Positions 1 to 8,187 of a stretch of 64,000 nt of DNA are shown here, piece after piece. The notes beneath the pieces are model-generated. The model was not told where the DNA came from, did not search any database, and saw only the letters and a list, made by a program, of their open reading frames with translations. The DNA is from Sphingopyxis sp. JAI128 (lineage in GTDB: Bacteria > Pseudomonadota > Alphaproteobacteria > Sphingomonadales > Sphingomonadaceae). Location of the stretch: contig NZ_JACHDA010000001.1 in the NCBI RefSeq assembly GCF_014207235.1, positions 738,566 to 802,565 of the forward strand. Reading direction: 5' to 3'. Each line of letters begins with the position of its first letter. Position 1 is the stretch's first letter. The position numbers and the translations under genes are program-made.

Positions 1-79
1 GCTCCAGCGTAGAATGGGGACGCAATGATCGATTTGGGAATGATGCCGGAATGACACGAAAGGCTGGGAGCATCTGGCA

Positions 80-622
80 ATGCCTGTTTTATCGGGATCC
101 TGGTTGACGATGGCGGTCCCCCATCCGGATCGCGATCTGGCCGCGTGGATGACCACCTATGGCCCTGGCCTGCGGCGCTATTTCAGCCGCCGGGCCAACG
201 AAGCTGACGTCGACGACCTGGTGCAGGAAGTTTTCATGCGCCTGCAGTCGGCAGAGCTCAACGCACCGATCGACAATGTCGAACGCTATCTCTTCACCGC
301 CGCGCGCAACGCATTGATCAGCCGCCACCGCCGGCAAAAGGCGCGGTCGGCAATGCTGCACGACGAGTTCGAAGAGAGCCTCGAAATCGCCGACCAGCGG
401 TCGCCTGAACGGATCGTCATCGGGCAGCAGGAATATCGCCGCGTTCTCGAAGCGATCCAGAACCTGCCGCCCCGCGCACGCGAAGCGTTTCAATATCACC
501 GCTTCGAAAACCTGACCTATCAGGCGATCGCACAGCGAATGGGCATCTCGAAGGAAGCGGTGAAGGAATTGATGCACCGCGCGCTCGTGCGGATCGCCGA
601 AGAAATGGAGCCGGGGCTATGA
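80..622 (+). CDS. ECF sigma factor, FecI type
   Basis: An RNA polymerase sigma factor of the extracytoplasmic-function group, which directs transcription of a small regulon when released by its anti-sigma partner. Sigma-70 region 2 spans about residues 25-88 (EADVDDLVQEVFMRL, then NVERYLFTAARNAL). Region 4 spans about 118-172 (LPPRAREAFQYHRFENLTY, then GISKEAVKELMHRALVRI). At 180 residues the length is normal for the family. The start used has GGGAG about 10 bases upstream; an in-frame ATG at 110 is possible. The stop overlaps the fecR-like start by four bases, so the two are co-translated. No N-terminally extended TonB receptor follows, which is unusual for FecI/FecR pairs. Confidence 0.9.
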   Translation: MPVLSGSWLTMAVPHPDRDLAAWMTTYGPGLRRYFSRRANEADVDDLVQEVFMRLQSAELNAPIDNVERYLFTAARNALISRHRRQKARSAMLHDEFEESLEIADQRSPERIVIGQQEYRRVLEAIQNLPPRAREAFQYHRFENLTYQAIAQRMGISKEAVKELMHRALVRIAEEMEPGL

Positions 623-1605
623 CCGGCAAGCAAATCCTCGAACGCGCAGCGCTCCGGTCCGAAGCTGCCCACTGGTTCAACCTGCAACGGTCGGGGGACA
701 TGACGCTTGACGACGAGCGGCGCTTTCATGAATGGCTCGACCAGTCCGACGCGCATCGCGACGCTTATCGGCTGATCGATCGCGCGTGGATGATCGCGGG
801 CACAATCCCGCAGGATCCGGAAATGCTGGGCGAACCCGAACCGGTGACCGACCGGCGCGCGCCCTGGCGCCGCTATTTCGCCATGGCCGCGTCGCTGTTG
901 CTCGTCGTCGCGGTCGGCTGGGGCGCGTACCAGATGGGCATGCCCGGCTTCGGCGGCGTGCAGGACCAGCATTTTCTTACCGGCGTCGGCCAGACAACGA
1001 CCGTTACCTTACCCGAAGGATCGACCGTAACGCTCGATTCCGAAACGGAAATGCGGGTCAGCGAAAGTCAGCATGAGCGGCGCGTCGACCTGGTCGGCGG
1101 GCGCGCCTTTTTCCGTGTCGCGGCCGATCCGTCGCGGCCTTTCATCGTCCATGCGGGTGGCAAGAGCGTTCGCGCGATCGGCACCGCGTTCGAGGTCAGC
1201 TTCGAACATGGCAATATGGTCGTCACGCTTGCCGAGGGGAAAGTGCGGGTCGAAGAAGCGGCCGCAGAGCCGGGCAGCGGCACCGATATGGCGCCCGGCG
1301 GCCAACTCGTCATCGGCGCCGACCATAATTGGACGCTGCGCCGCGTCGACGTGGCAAAGGAAACCAGCTGGACCGAAGGCCGGCTGATTTTCATGCGCGA
1401 TCCGCTATCCGAAGCGGTCGCCGAAATGAACCGCTATTCGACGCGCAAACTGGCGTTCAAGGACGGAAAGATTCCCGACAAGCAGGTCGTCGGCGTGTTC
1501 GAGGCCGGCGATGTCGACGGCTTTGTAAAGGCTATGGAACTCAACGACATCGCGCGCCGCGTTTCAACCACCAACGACGAAATATTGCTTTCCGGCAGCG
1601 AGTGA
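619..1605 (+). CDS. FecR-family anti-sigma factor
   Basis: An inner-membrane regulator that holds the neighbouring ECF sigma factor and relays a periplasmic signal. The N-terminal cytoplasmic part (about 9-58, with WF, SGDMTLDDERRFHEWL and DAHRDAY) is the FecR N-terminal sigma-binding type. One transmembrane segment lies at about 87-105. The periplasmic FecR domain begins near 119 (TGVGQTTTVTLPEGSTVTLD). The last 80 residues resemble the receptor-contacting C-terminal domain of the family. The start overlaps the sigma stop as ATGA. It is followed convergently by the tetR gene, so its usual receptor partner is not downstream and may lie left of the window. Confidence 0.9.
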   Translation: MTGKQILERAALRSEAAHWFNLQRSGDMTLDDERRFHEWLDQSDAHRDAYRLIDRAWMIAGTIPQDPEMLGEPEPVTDRRAPWRRYFAMAASLLLVVAVGWGAYQMGMPGFGGVQDQHFLTGVGQTTTVTLPEGSTVTLDSETEMRVSESQHERRVDLVGGRAFFRVAADPSRPFIVHAGGKSVRAIGTAFEVSFEHGNMVVTLAEGKVRVEEAAAEPGSGTDMAPGGQLVIGADHNWTLRRVDVAKETSWTEGRLIFMRDPLSEAVAEMNRYSTRKLAFKDGKIPDKQVVGVFEAGDVDGFVKAMELNDIARRVSTTNDEILLSGSE

Positions 1606-1621
1606 CTGCGCGCCCATCGGT

Positions 1622-2248
1622 TCAGGATGCCGCGGGTGGAATGCCGTCGGGGATCAGGAAGAGCGGCAGGATGCGCGCGATCAGGTCGCGCATCGCATCG
1701 TCGCGCTGATCGAGCATATCGCGCACGGGCGGACCGATCACCGCGTCGCCGAACGCCGTCACCGCCATCATCAGCACCGCCGCGCGCACCCGATCGGGGG
1801 CGCCGGCATCGGTCGATTGCCCGACGATCGCATCGACCAGCGCGCGGACCGCTTCGCGCACCGGTTCCAGATGTTCGACGTCTCCCGACAATATGATCCA
1901 CGCCGCGAGCGGGCCGGCACCACCCTTGTCGAACGCATCGAACACACGGTCGGCGACCGTCCGCGGCGCTGCCGCGTCGGTCTTGAGCAGCCCGACCACA
2001 TTGTCGAGCGCGGTCGTCAGATCGCGCACCATCGACCCCATCAGCGCCGATTGCAGTCCCGCCGCCGATCCGAAATGGTGGAGGACATTGGCGTGCGACA
2101 TGCCGATTTCCTGGCCGACATTGGCGAGCGTCACCGCCGCCGGGCCACCGTCCAGCAGCAATTGCCGCGCCGCGACCAACGCCTCTTCGCGGACCTCGTC
2201 CCCCGAACGCTTGCGCCGCTTTTGATGCGGTCGCGCTTGCTTGTACAT
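1622..2248 (-). CDS. TetR/AcrR-family transcriptional regulator
   Basis: A 208-residue one-component repressor. The N-terminal helix-turn-helix is clear (EEALVAARQLLLDGG, VTLANVGQEIGMSHANVLHHFG), and the C-terminal helical ligand-binding domain is variable as usual. I chose the ATG at 2248 because the residues further upstream look like untranslated leader. It is transcribed divergently from the predicted metal-dependent hydrolase. The shared region holds a TTGTCAC/GTGACAA palindrome, the usual layout for a TetR protein that controls itself and its neighbour. The ligand cannot be read from the sequence. Confidence 0.88.
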   Translation of the reverse strand: MYKQARPHQKRRKRSGDEVREEALVAARQLLLDGGPAAVTLANVGQEIGMSHANVLHHFGSAAGLQSALMGSMVRDLTTALDNVVGLLKTDAAAPRTVADRVFDAFDKGGAGPLAAWIILSGDVEHLEPVREAVRALVDAIVGQSTDAGAPDRVRAAVLMMAVTAFGDAVIGPPVRDMLDQRDDAMRDLIARILPLFLIPDGIPPAAS

Positions 2249-2316
2249 TCTCGATCCTTTGCAGCCGTCACGCCCACGGGAGCTTTCGTCCGGAAGCCTT
2301 ACCGCAAAGCGGCCAA

Positions 2317-2337
2317 TTGTCACCCTTGCCGTGACAA
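2317..2337. promoter_or_regulatory. Candidate TetR operator in the divergent promoter region
   Basis: A perfect inverted repeat, TTGTCAC, seven bases, GTGACAA, lies between the tetR-like gene and the hydrolase gene. A second, weaker repeat (ACATT, six bases, AATGT) lies at 2406-2421, close to the hydrolase start. Assignment to this TetR protein is inference from position. Confidence 0.5.
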
Positions 2338-2445
2338 CAGGCAAGATTACCGCTGGAAACTGCCGAATAGCCGAAGCTTGCACCTTGCCTGCGACGATGA
2401 TATAAACATTGATGTTAATGTAACTTGAGTCGCAGAGAGGTACCT

Positions 2446-3303
2446 ATGTCTTCCCCCATCCGTACACCCGACGACCTGCACATCGAAAAGCGCGACCTGA
2501 AATTCGGGCGTGAAAAGGCGCCCCCGCGCTGGTGGCACAGCAACGACCCCGGCCGCACTGCCTTCTTCAACGCCCTCTCCTCCACTTTCCCCGTGGGCGA
2601 GAAATTCTTCATGACCTCGGTGCGCCATTATCGCGCGGGCACGCCGCAGCCGCTACGCGGCCAGATTGACGATTTCCTCTATCAGGAATCGATGCACAGC
2701 CGCGAACATGTCGTGTTCAACCGCCAGGCCGAGGATGCCGGCTTCGACATCGCATCGGCCGAGGATCGCGCCCGCCGCACGATCGCCTGGGCCAAGCGCC
2801 GTTCGCCGATCCAGCAGCTTGCCGCGACCTGTGCGCTCGAACATTTCACGGCGACGCTGGCGCACGACGCGCTGGCGAACCCCGAACATCTGGGCGGCGC
2901 GTCCGAAGAGGCTCGGCAGCTGTGGCGCTGGCATGCGATCGAGGAAATCGAGCATAAGGCCGTGGCGTTCGACACCTATCTCCACGCCGCGCGATCGATG
3001 ACGCCGCTGCGCCGCTGGCTTAAGCGCAGCACCGTGATGTGCGTGACCACAATGCGTTTCCATTATGTCATTTTCCGCAACACCGCCGACCTCCTGCGGC
3101 AGGACGGCCGCAACGACTGGGCGACTTGGCGGGTGCTGCTCGCCTGGCTTTACGGCCGCCACGGGCTGATGCGCGCGTTGCTGCGCGGCGTCTTCACCTA
3201 TATGAAACCGGGCTTCCATCCGTGGGAAATCGACGACCGGCCGCTGCTCGAAGCCGCGCTGCAATTGCTCGAAGCCGGCAAGCCGAAGGGAGTAGCCGCA
3301 TGA
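2446..3303 (+). CDS. Predicted metal-dependent hydrolase (PF10118 family)
   Basis: A 285-residue cytoplasmic protein of the uncharacterised metal-dependent hydrolase family COG3687/PF10118. Histidine and glutamate clusters that could bind metal are visible: YQESMHSREHVVF near residue 88, ALEHF near 133, and WRWHAIEEIEHKAVAFDTY near 165. The ATG at 2446 is preferred over an in-frame TTG at 2425 because GAGAGG sits five bases upstream. The divergent TetR gene probably regulates it. The substrate is unknown. The stop overlaps the start of the DUF2147 gene by four bases. Confidence 0.8.
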   Translation: MSSPIRTPDDLHIEKRDLKFGREKAPPRWWHSNDPGRTAFFNALSSTFPVGEKFFMTSVRHYRAGTPQPLRGQIDDFLYQESMHSREHVVFNRQAEDAGFDIASAEDRARRTIAWAKRRSPIQQLAATCALEHFTATLAHDALANPEHLGGASEEARQLWRWHAIEEIEHKAVAFDTYLHAARSMTPLRRWLKRSTVMCVTTMRFHYVIFRNTADLLRQDGRNDWATWRVLLAWLYGRHGLMRALLRGVFTYMKPGFHPWEIDDRPLLEAALQLLEAGKPKGVAA

Positions 3304-3713
3304 GGAGGATCGCTTTCGCCATCGCCGCTGCCACCGTCGCCGTGCCCGCCACCGCCGCCGACATCACCGGCGTCTGGGCGACCGGGACCGAGGGCGGGCG
3401 CGTCGAAATCTATAAATGCGGCGGCGCGCTGTGTGGCCGCGTCGTCGATGCCAGCCGGCTGCGCGCCAACCCCGATCTGCGCGACGTGCGGAATTCCGAT
3501 CCCGCATTGCGCCAGCGCAAGCTCAAGGGCCTTGTCGTGCTCAAGGGCTTCACCGGTGGCCCTCGCGAATGGAAAGGTGGTCCCGTCTACGACCCGGAAT
3601 CGGGCGACGGCGCACCCAAGGGCCAGCTGAAGCTGCTTCCCGGCGGCAAGCTCGAACTCAAGGGGTGCGTGGCCTTTTTTTGCCGCACCAAGATCTGGAC
3701 GCGCGCCGGCTGA
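3300..3713 (+). CDS. DUF2147 secreted protein
   Basis: A 137-residue exported protein. A signal peptide (MRRIAFAIAAATVAVPATAAD) leads into a DUF2147 domain: DITGVWATG, then EIYKCGGALCGRVV, then GLVVLKGF and GGPVYDPESG. Four cysteines could form two disulfides. The start codon overlaps the hydrolase stop (ATGA), suggesting translational coupling. The gene converges on the DUF3325-like gene and their stop codons abut as TGATCA. The family's function is not established. Confidence 0.85.
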   Translation: MRRIAFAIAAATVAVPATAADITGVWATGTEGGRVEIYKCGGALCGRVVDASRLRANPDLRDVRNSDPALRQRKLKGLVVLKGFTGGPREWKGGPVYDPESGDGAPKGQLKLLPGGKLELKGCVAFFCRTKIWTRAG

Positions 3714-4004
3714 TCAATCGACGAGGTGAAGAAGCGCGGCGGCGGCGGCGGCGAGCAGCCCGCCCCCCGTCGCGAGCTTCGGCAGCGCCCGCGGGCGCCC
3801 GTAGAGCGTCAGGACGATCAGGGCCGCGGCAACCGCGGCCAGACCCACCCATTCGACCAGCGCGAAGCGCCAATTGGGCGCAGCCAGCGCGGCCGCCAGC
3901 AATAACAGGACCCCGGCCCAGCCGATGCGGCGCGCCCAGCGCGGATCGGCGGTGACGCCCGCATCGCGCGCGTGGCGCTGCATCGACAGGCTGAGCAGCG
4001 ACAC
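3714..4004 (-). CDS. DUF3325-like small membrane protein, possibly 5'-truncated
   Basis: A 96-residue protein beginning at a GTG. It has the SLSMQRHARD motif that normally follows the first membrane helix of DUF3325 proteins, then two or three hydrophobic segments (VLLLLAAALAAP, WVGLAAVAAALIVLTLY, GGGLLAAAAAALLHL). An in-frame stop lies five codons before the GTG, so most of the first helix expected in the family is missing. DUF3325 genes usually sit beside PepSY-domain iron-uptake genes, and none is present here. It may be a remnant. Confidence 0.5.
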   Translation of the reverse strand: MSLLSLSMQRHARDAGVTADPRWARRIGWAGVLLLLAAALAAPNWRFALVEWVGLAAVAAALIVLTLYGRPRALPKLATGGGLLAAAAAALLHLVD

Positions 4005-4127
4005 CCGGCCGAAGGCTTAGCGGCGGGGGCGGCACTACGAAGGGATTGCAACCGGCCGGGGCTCATCGCCCTCTATTGCCTATTGCGATTGATTTGCAAA
4101 CTAATCGAAGCGGCGTGTCCGCCCGGA

Positions 4128-4886
4128 TCAGTGCTTCAGATATTGGCTCGGCGGAACGCCGAAGGCGCGGCGAAACATCGCGGCGAATCCGCTGGGACTG
4201 TCATAGCCGACATCGTAGGTCACCTGCGTGATCGAGGCGCCCGCCGCGAGCAGCGACAGCGCCTCCATCAACCGCACCTGCTGGCGCCAGACCGCCAGCC
4301 CCATTCCGGTTTCCTGTTTGAAACTGCGCGTAAAGGTACGCCGCCCCATCGCCGCGAGCGCGGCCCAATCGTCGATGTCGCGGGGGTCTGACGGGTCGGC
4401 AATGATCGCATTGCACACACGCAGCAGCCGCGGGTTCGAGGGCATCGACACCTGGTAGGGCGCATTGGGCATCCGTGCGATCTCGTCGAGCAGCAGGGCG
4501 ATAATGCGCCCCTCGCGCCCATTGACGTCGTAAAGCGCGGGGAAGTCGACAACCTCAAGAATCAGGGATTTGACCAGGTTCGACACTTCGAACACGCGGC
4601 ATTCGCGTTCATGCTCGTGTCCGGCGCACGGCATATACAGCGTGCGGAGCGACACCGGGCCGCGGCAGGCGACCTCGTGCCGCGTCCCAGCCGGCAGCCA
4701 CACTGCGCGCTGCGGCGGGATGACGAAGCTGGTGTCGGGCGTGCGGACCGACATCACCCCTGCCGAGGCATAGAGGATCTGGATATGGTCGTGGCTGTGC
4801 ATCGGGTCGACGAAGCCCGCGGGATATTCATCCTGCAGCGCCATCACCGGGCGTCCGGCGGTCAGGACATCGACGCTATGTTTCAT
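4128..4886 (-). CDS. AraC-family transcriptional regulator
   Basis: A 252-residue regulator with an N-terminal cupin-like sensor domain (GFVDPMHSHDHIQILYASAGVM) and a C-terminal pair of helix-turn-helix motifs (DDWAALAAMGRRTFTRSFKQE; ITQVTYDVGYDSPSGFAAMFR). The ATG at 4886 has AGGAT a few bases upstream; an in-frame GTG at 4919 would only add eleven residues. It is divergent from the esterase/PaiB/deacetylase operon and is its most likely regulator. Confidence 0.9.
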   Translation of the reverse strand: MKHSVDVLTAGRPVMALQDEYPAGFVDPMHSHDHIQILYASAGVMSVRTPDTSFVIPPQRAVWLPAGTRHEVACRGPVSLRTLYMPCAGHEHERECRVFEVSNLVKSLILEVVDFPALYDVNGREGRIIALLLDEIARMPNAPYQVSMPSNPRLLRVCNAIIADPSDPRDIDDWAALAAMGRRTFTRSFKQETGMGLAVWRQQVRLMEALSLLAAGASITQVTYDVGYDSPSGFAAMFRRAFGVPPSQYLKH

Positions 4887-4985
4887 GGCCCGATCCTCGC
4901 TAATCTTGGACAATTGCACAATATAGGCCGGACGCCTCGCTGGCCAGCGGCGATGGCCGCGCTGGCCTGTCCGCTGCGGTGATTG

Positions 4986-4997
4986 GCCCGATCGGGC
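4986..4997. promoter_or_regulatory. Palindrome in the AraC/esterase divergent region
   Basis: A perfect 12-base palindrome, GCCCGATCGGGC, sits between the divergent AraC gene and the esterase gene, 66 bases before the esterase start. It could be an operator. AraC proteins more often use direct repeats, so the link is weak. Confidence 0.3.
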
Positions 4998-5062
4998 GAT
5001 AGAGGCGGGCGGGTAAAAGCTATCAGGCGATCGAGGATTGTTTCGGGAAGGATTTGCCAGCT

Positions 5063-6019
5063 ATGCCAAAGGGCTTGGACACCATGCAGAACGATATGGC
5101 CGACCCCGACATCCGCCGCTTTGTCGACGCGATCAACGCCGCATATGCCGAACATGGTGCCCCCGCCGGCACGAGCATGGCGGCACGCCGCGCCGTCGCC
5201 GAACGCGTCCGCAAACCTTGGCGCGAGGGTGGCCCGATAATGGCGGAGACGCGCGAACTGGATATGGGCGGCGTGCGCCTGCGCCTCCACCGTCCGGTCG
5301 GGGACGCAAAGCTGCCCGTCATGCTCTACATCCACGGCGGCGGCTGGACACTGTTCAGCATCGACACGCATGACCGGCTGATGCGCGAATATGCCGCGCG
5401 CGCCGGCATCGCGGTGCTCGGCATCGATTACAGCCTGTCGCCCGAGAATAAATTCCCGGTCGCGCTCGAAGAATGCGCGGGGGCGCTCGACTGGATCGCG
5501 GCGCAGGCGGATGCGCTGGGCCTCGACGCCGGCCGCGTCCTGATCGGTGGCGATTCCGCCGGCGCCAACCTGTCGGTTGCGACCTGCCTGCTGCAACGCC
5601 AGCACGGGCGCCCGCTGCCGATCGCGATGCTGCTCAACTATGGCGCGTTCGCGCCTGAACATGCGCCCAGCTATACGCGCTTCGGCGCGGGGGACTATCC
5701 GCTCGAGGCCGACGAGATGGACATATTCTGGGCCAATTATATCGACACCCCCGACCAACTCGCCGATCCGCTCGTCGCGCCGCTGCGCGCCGATCTGTCG
5801 GGTATGCCGCCCGCCTTCCTCGCCATCGCCGACTGCGACATATTGGCAGATTGCAACGACGCCTTCGCACGCAAGCTCGAAGAAGCCGGCGTGCCGACCC
5901 GCGCCGTGACGTACCAAGGCGCAACGCACAGCTTCCTCGAAGCGGTATCGATCGCCCCCCTCGCCAGCCGCGCGCTCGACGAGCAGGCGGCGTGGATCTG
6001 TGATATCGTCGGGACATGA
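5063..6019 (+). CDS. Alpha/beta hydrolase, hormone-sensitive-lipase family esterase
   Basis: A 318-residue cytoplasmic carboxylesterase. It has the oxyanion-hole motif HGGGW (near residue 90), the nucleophile elbow GGDSAGAN, the acid-residue region IADCDILADCND and the catalytic histidine in GATHSF. ATG at 5063 is taken as start with GGGAAGGA ten bases upstream; TTG at 5054 and ATG at 5084 are alternatives. It overlaps the next gene as ATGA, forming the first gene of a three-gene operon. The physiological ester is unknown. Confidence 0.88.
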   Translation: MPKGLDTMQNDMADPDIRRFVDAINAAYAEHGAPAGTSMAARRAVAERVRKPWREGGPIMAETRELDMGGVRLRLHRPVGDAKLPVMLYIHGGGWTLFSIDTHDRLMREYAARAGIAVLGIDYSLSPENKFPVALEECAGALDWIAAQADALGLDAGRVLIGGDSAGANLSVATCLLQRQHGRPLPIAMLLNYGAFAPEHAPSYTRFGAGDYPLEADEMDIFWANYIDTPDQLADPLVAPLRADLSGMPPAFLAIADCDILADCNDAFARKLEEAGVPTRAVTYQGATHSFLEAVSIAPLASRALDEQAAWICDIVGT

Positions 6020-6594
6020 CGAACCTCTACGCCCCCCGTAGCGCCGCAGACATTGAGCAGTTGATCGCCGACTATCCGCTTGCGTGGCTCGTCTCGCGCG
6101 ATTTCCATGCCAGTCCGCTGCCGCTGCTGGCCGAGACCGACGGCGGCGGCGCGGTGGTGGCGCTGTTCGGCCATTGCGCGCGCCGCAATCCGCTCGTCGC
6201 CGATTTCACCGCCGATCCGCGCGGGCTGGTCCTCTTCAACGGGCCCGCCGGGTACGTTCCGACAAGCCTGCTGTCGAAACCCGATTGGGCGCCGACGTGG
6301 AATTACGCGGTGCTGCGCTTCATCGTCGAAATCGAGTTCGTCGAGGGTGAGACGCAGGACGCGATCGAGCGGCTTGTGAGCAAGATGGAGGATGGCGCCT
6401 GGTCGACAGCGAGCCTTGGCACCCGCTATGGAAAGATGCTCGACCAGATCATCGCCTTTCGCGCGCATGTCCGATCGGCCGAGCACAGCTTCAAGCTGGG
6501 ACAGGACGAGAGCGCGCATGGGTTCGCCGAAATCGTCGCAGGCCACAGCGACCGGACGCTCGCGGTGTGGATGGAAGGACAGGCAAAAAGGTGA
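6016..6594 (+). CDS. PaiB-like FMN-binding protein
   Basis: A 192-residue split-barrel flavin-binding protein of the PaiB family (FMN-binding negative transcriptional regulator). Visible family features are MTNLYAPRS at the start, LIADYPLAWLVSRD, LFGHCARRNPL, VLFNGPAGYVPTSLL and a conserved WAPTWNYAV. In Bacillus subtilis PaiB is encoded with the polyamine acetyltransferase PaiA. Here it lies between an esterase and a deacetylase-family gene, overlapping both (ATGA and GTGA). A role in polyamine metabolism is inference. Confidence 0.85.
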   Translation: MTNLYAPRSAADIEQLIADYPLAWLVSRDFHASPLPLLAETDGGGAVVALFGHCARRNPLVADFTADPRGLVLFNGPAGYVPTSLLSKPDWAPTWNYAVLRFIVEIEFVEGETQDAIERLVSKMEDGAWSTASLGTRYGKMLDQIIAFRAHVRSAEHSFKLGQDESAHGFAEIVAGHSDRTLAVWMEGQAKR

Positions 6595-7604
6595 AGCTCT
6601 TCTTCGACGATCGCCAGATGGCCCATGCGCCCCTGCGCGAACTGCACAATGGCGACTGGGTGCCATACGCCGAGAATGTCGAGCGCCCACGGTCGATCGT
6701 CGATGCCTTTACCCATTGGCGCCCGGTGCGCGATTTCGGCATGGCGCCGCTGTTTGCGGTGCATGATGCCGACTATCTCGCCTTCCTCAAACGCGCACAC
6801 GGCGATTGGCTTGCCGCCGGGCGCAATGGCGATGCGATCGGCTATACCTTCCCCGTCCGCCGCCGCCGACCGCTCGCCTTCGCCCGGATCGACGCCGATC
6901 TCGGCGCCTACAGCTATGACGCCGGGACGCCGATCGCCGCGGGTACATGGGAATCGGCCTATTGGTCGGCGCAGGGCGCATTGACCGCGCTCGATCATCT
7001 CGCCGCGAGCGGCGAGGCCCACGCCTTCGCGCTGTGCCGCCCGCCGGGTCACCACGCGGGGCGCGACTATATGGGTGGCTATTGCTACCTCAACAACGCC
7101 GCCATCGCAGCGCGCGAGGCGCATCATCGCGGCCTCGGCCCGGTTGCGATCCTCGACATCGACTATCACCATGGCAATGGCACGCAGGATATCTTCTACG
7201 ACGACCCGGACGTCTTCTTTTGCTCGATCCACGCCGACCCGCGCACCGATTATCCCTTCTATTGGGGCCATGCCGACGAGCGCGGCGAAGGCGCCGGCGA
7301 AGGCACGACGCTCAACCTCCCCCTGCCGCGCGGCACCGACGGCCAAAGCTACGCGCCCGCGCTCGATACTGCATTGGCGGCGATTTCCGACTGGGGAGCG
7401 AAATTCCTGATCCTGTCGTTCGGCGCCGACACCCACAGCAGCGATCCGATCTCGAGCTTTGCACTCGAACGCGAAGATTATGCTGTGCTGGCGGCGCGCA
7501 TCGCCACACTCGGCGTTCCGAGCCTGATCGTGATGGAAGGCGGCTACGCCGTCGGAGACCTTGGAAAGAATGTCGCGGCATTTCTTGCGGGTTTCGAGGG
7601 GTAA
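6591..7604 (+). CDS. Histone-deacetylase-family amidohydrolase, acetylpolyamine amidohydrolase-like
   Basis: A 337-residue zinc-dependent deacetylase. The active-site pair lies in CRPPGHHAGRDYMGGYCYL (His154, His155). Zinc ligands are in LDIDYHHGNGTQ (Asp191, His193) and SFGADTH. This branch of the arginase/deacetylase fold includes bacterial acetylpolyamine amidohydrolases. GTG at 6591 overlaps the PaiB stop and has GGAAGGA upstream; an in-frame GTG at 6567 is possible. It is the last gene of the operon. The substrate, acetylated polyamine or another amide, is not determined by sequence. Confidence 0.88.
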   Translation: MKLFFDDRQMAHAPLRELHNGDWVPYAENVERPRSIVDAFTHWRPVRDFGMAPLFAVHDADYLAFLKRAHGDWLAAGRNGDAIGYTFPVRRRRPLAFARIDADLGAYSYDAGTPIAAGTWESAYWSAQGALTALDHLAASGEAHAFALCRPPGHHAGRDYMGGYCYLNNAAIAAREAHHRGLGPVAILDIDYHHGNGTQDIFYDDPDVFFCSIHADPRTDYPFYWGHADERGEGAGEGTTLNLPLPRGTDGQSYAPALDTALAAISDWGAKFLILSFGADTHSSDPISSFALEREDYAVLAARIATLGVPSLIVMEGGYAVGDLGKNVAAFLAGFEG

Positions 7605-7873
7605 CATCGGCTTACGGCGGTTAGCTGCCACCGCCTGACACTGTCCAAAGGTCAGTAAAAGTCAGCCCTGTGCGCCGCCCGATTTGACGCCGCAGGGGTA
7701 CGGGACGCGTCCCGCCGCGATAGCCTGCGCAAACGAGCCGGCAACCGCTTTTTATCGACCAGTCGAAAGAGCCGGTATGAAGGCTGGCATAGCCGGATAA
7801 TGTAGGAAAGCCTTTTTTGCAGGCGCCGGCTTTGGGGTGGTTAGCCGTCACAGCCAGCTCCCCCCTCGTCCCC

Positions 7874-7932
7874 CCGGACTTGATCCGGGGTCCATGACTT
7901 CGACGCCGCGATGGATCCCGGATCAAGTCCGG
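7874..7932. repeat. Palindromic repeat with GGACTTGATCC arms
   Basis: Two 22-base arms at 7874-7895 and 7911-7932 are inverted copies with one mismatch, separated by 15 bases. The core GGACTTGATCC / GGATCAAGTCC with flanking CGTC is a dispersed intergenic palindrome common in alphaproteobacterial genomes. Only this copy is in the window. Confidence 0.75.
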
Positions 7933-7977
7933 GATGACGATGGAATAGAGGATCGCGATTACTCGTCAGCGACCTCA

Positions 7978-8105
7978 AATCCTCCCTGTCACGAAGCGAT
8001 GGGCAGGGGGACCGCTCGCGAAGCGAGGGGTGGAGGGGCTGCGTTATGCCCCACCGTCAGCGCTTCGCGCTGCCACCTCCCCATGGCTTCGCCACAGGGA
8101 GGATT
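7978..8105. repeat. REP/BIME-like repeat, copy 1 (inverted dimer)
   Basis: The ends are perfect 12-base inverted repeats (AATCCTCCCTGT and ACAGGGAGGATT). The left half reads GAAGCGATGGG...GGACCGC...GGTGGAGGGGC; the right half, inverted, reads GAAGCCATGGGGAGGTGGC...CTGACGG. The halves are related, so it looks like two units head to head. Other copies lie at 40373, 50595, 54037 and 63927. Confidence 0.75.
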
Positions 8106-8144
8106 GAACGTCCGCAATCGGTCCGAACCCGGTCAAAGCCGAAA

Positions 8145-8176
8145 GGGCCGCCCCGCCATTCGCGGCGGAGCGGCCC
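8145..8176 (-). terminator. Terminator of the TonB receptor gene
   Basis: A 13-base stem (GGGCCGCCCCGCC paired with GGCGGAGCGGCCC, one non-Watson-Crick pair) with a six-base loop lies just past the receptor stop. On the minus strand it is followed by TTTC. Confidence 0.7.
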
Positions 8177-8187
8177 CTTCCCATTCC

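Larger units (their letters stand above)
7605..8187. other. 583-base gap carrying two repeat elements and a terminator
   Basis: No gene is supported here. It separates the 3' ends of the deacetylase and TonB receptor genes. It holds a 59-base palindromic repeat (7874-7932), a 128-base inverted-dimer repeat (7978-8105) and the receptor terminator (8145-8176). Nothing is recognised in 7605-7860. Confidence 0.7.
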
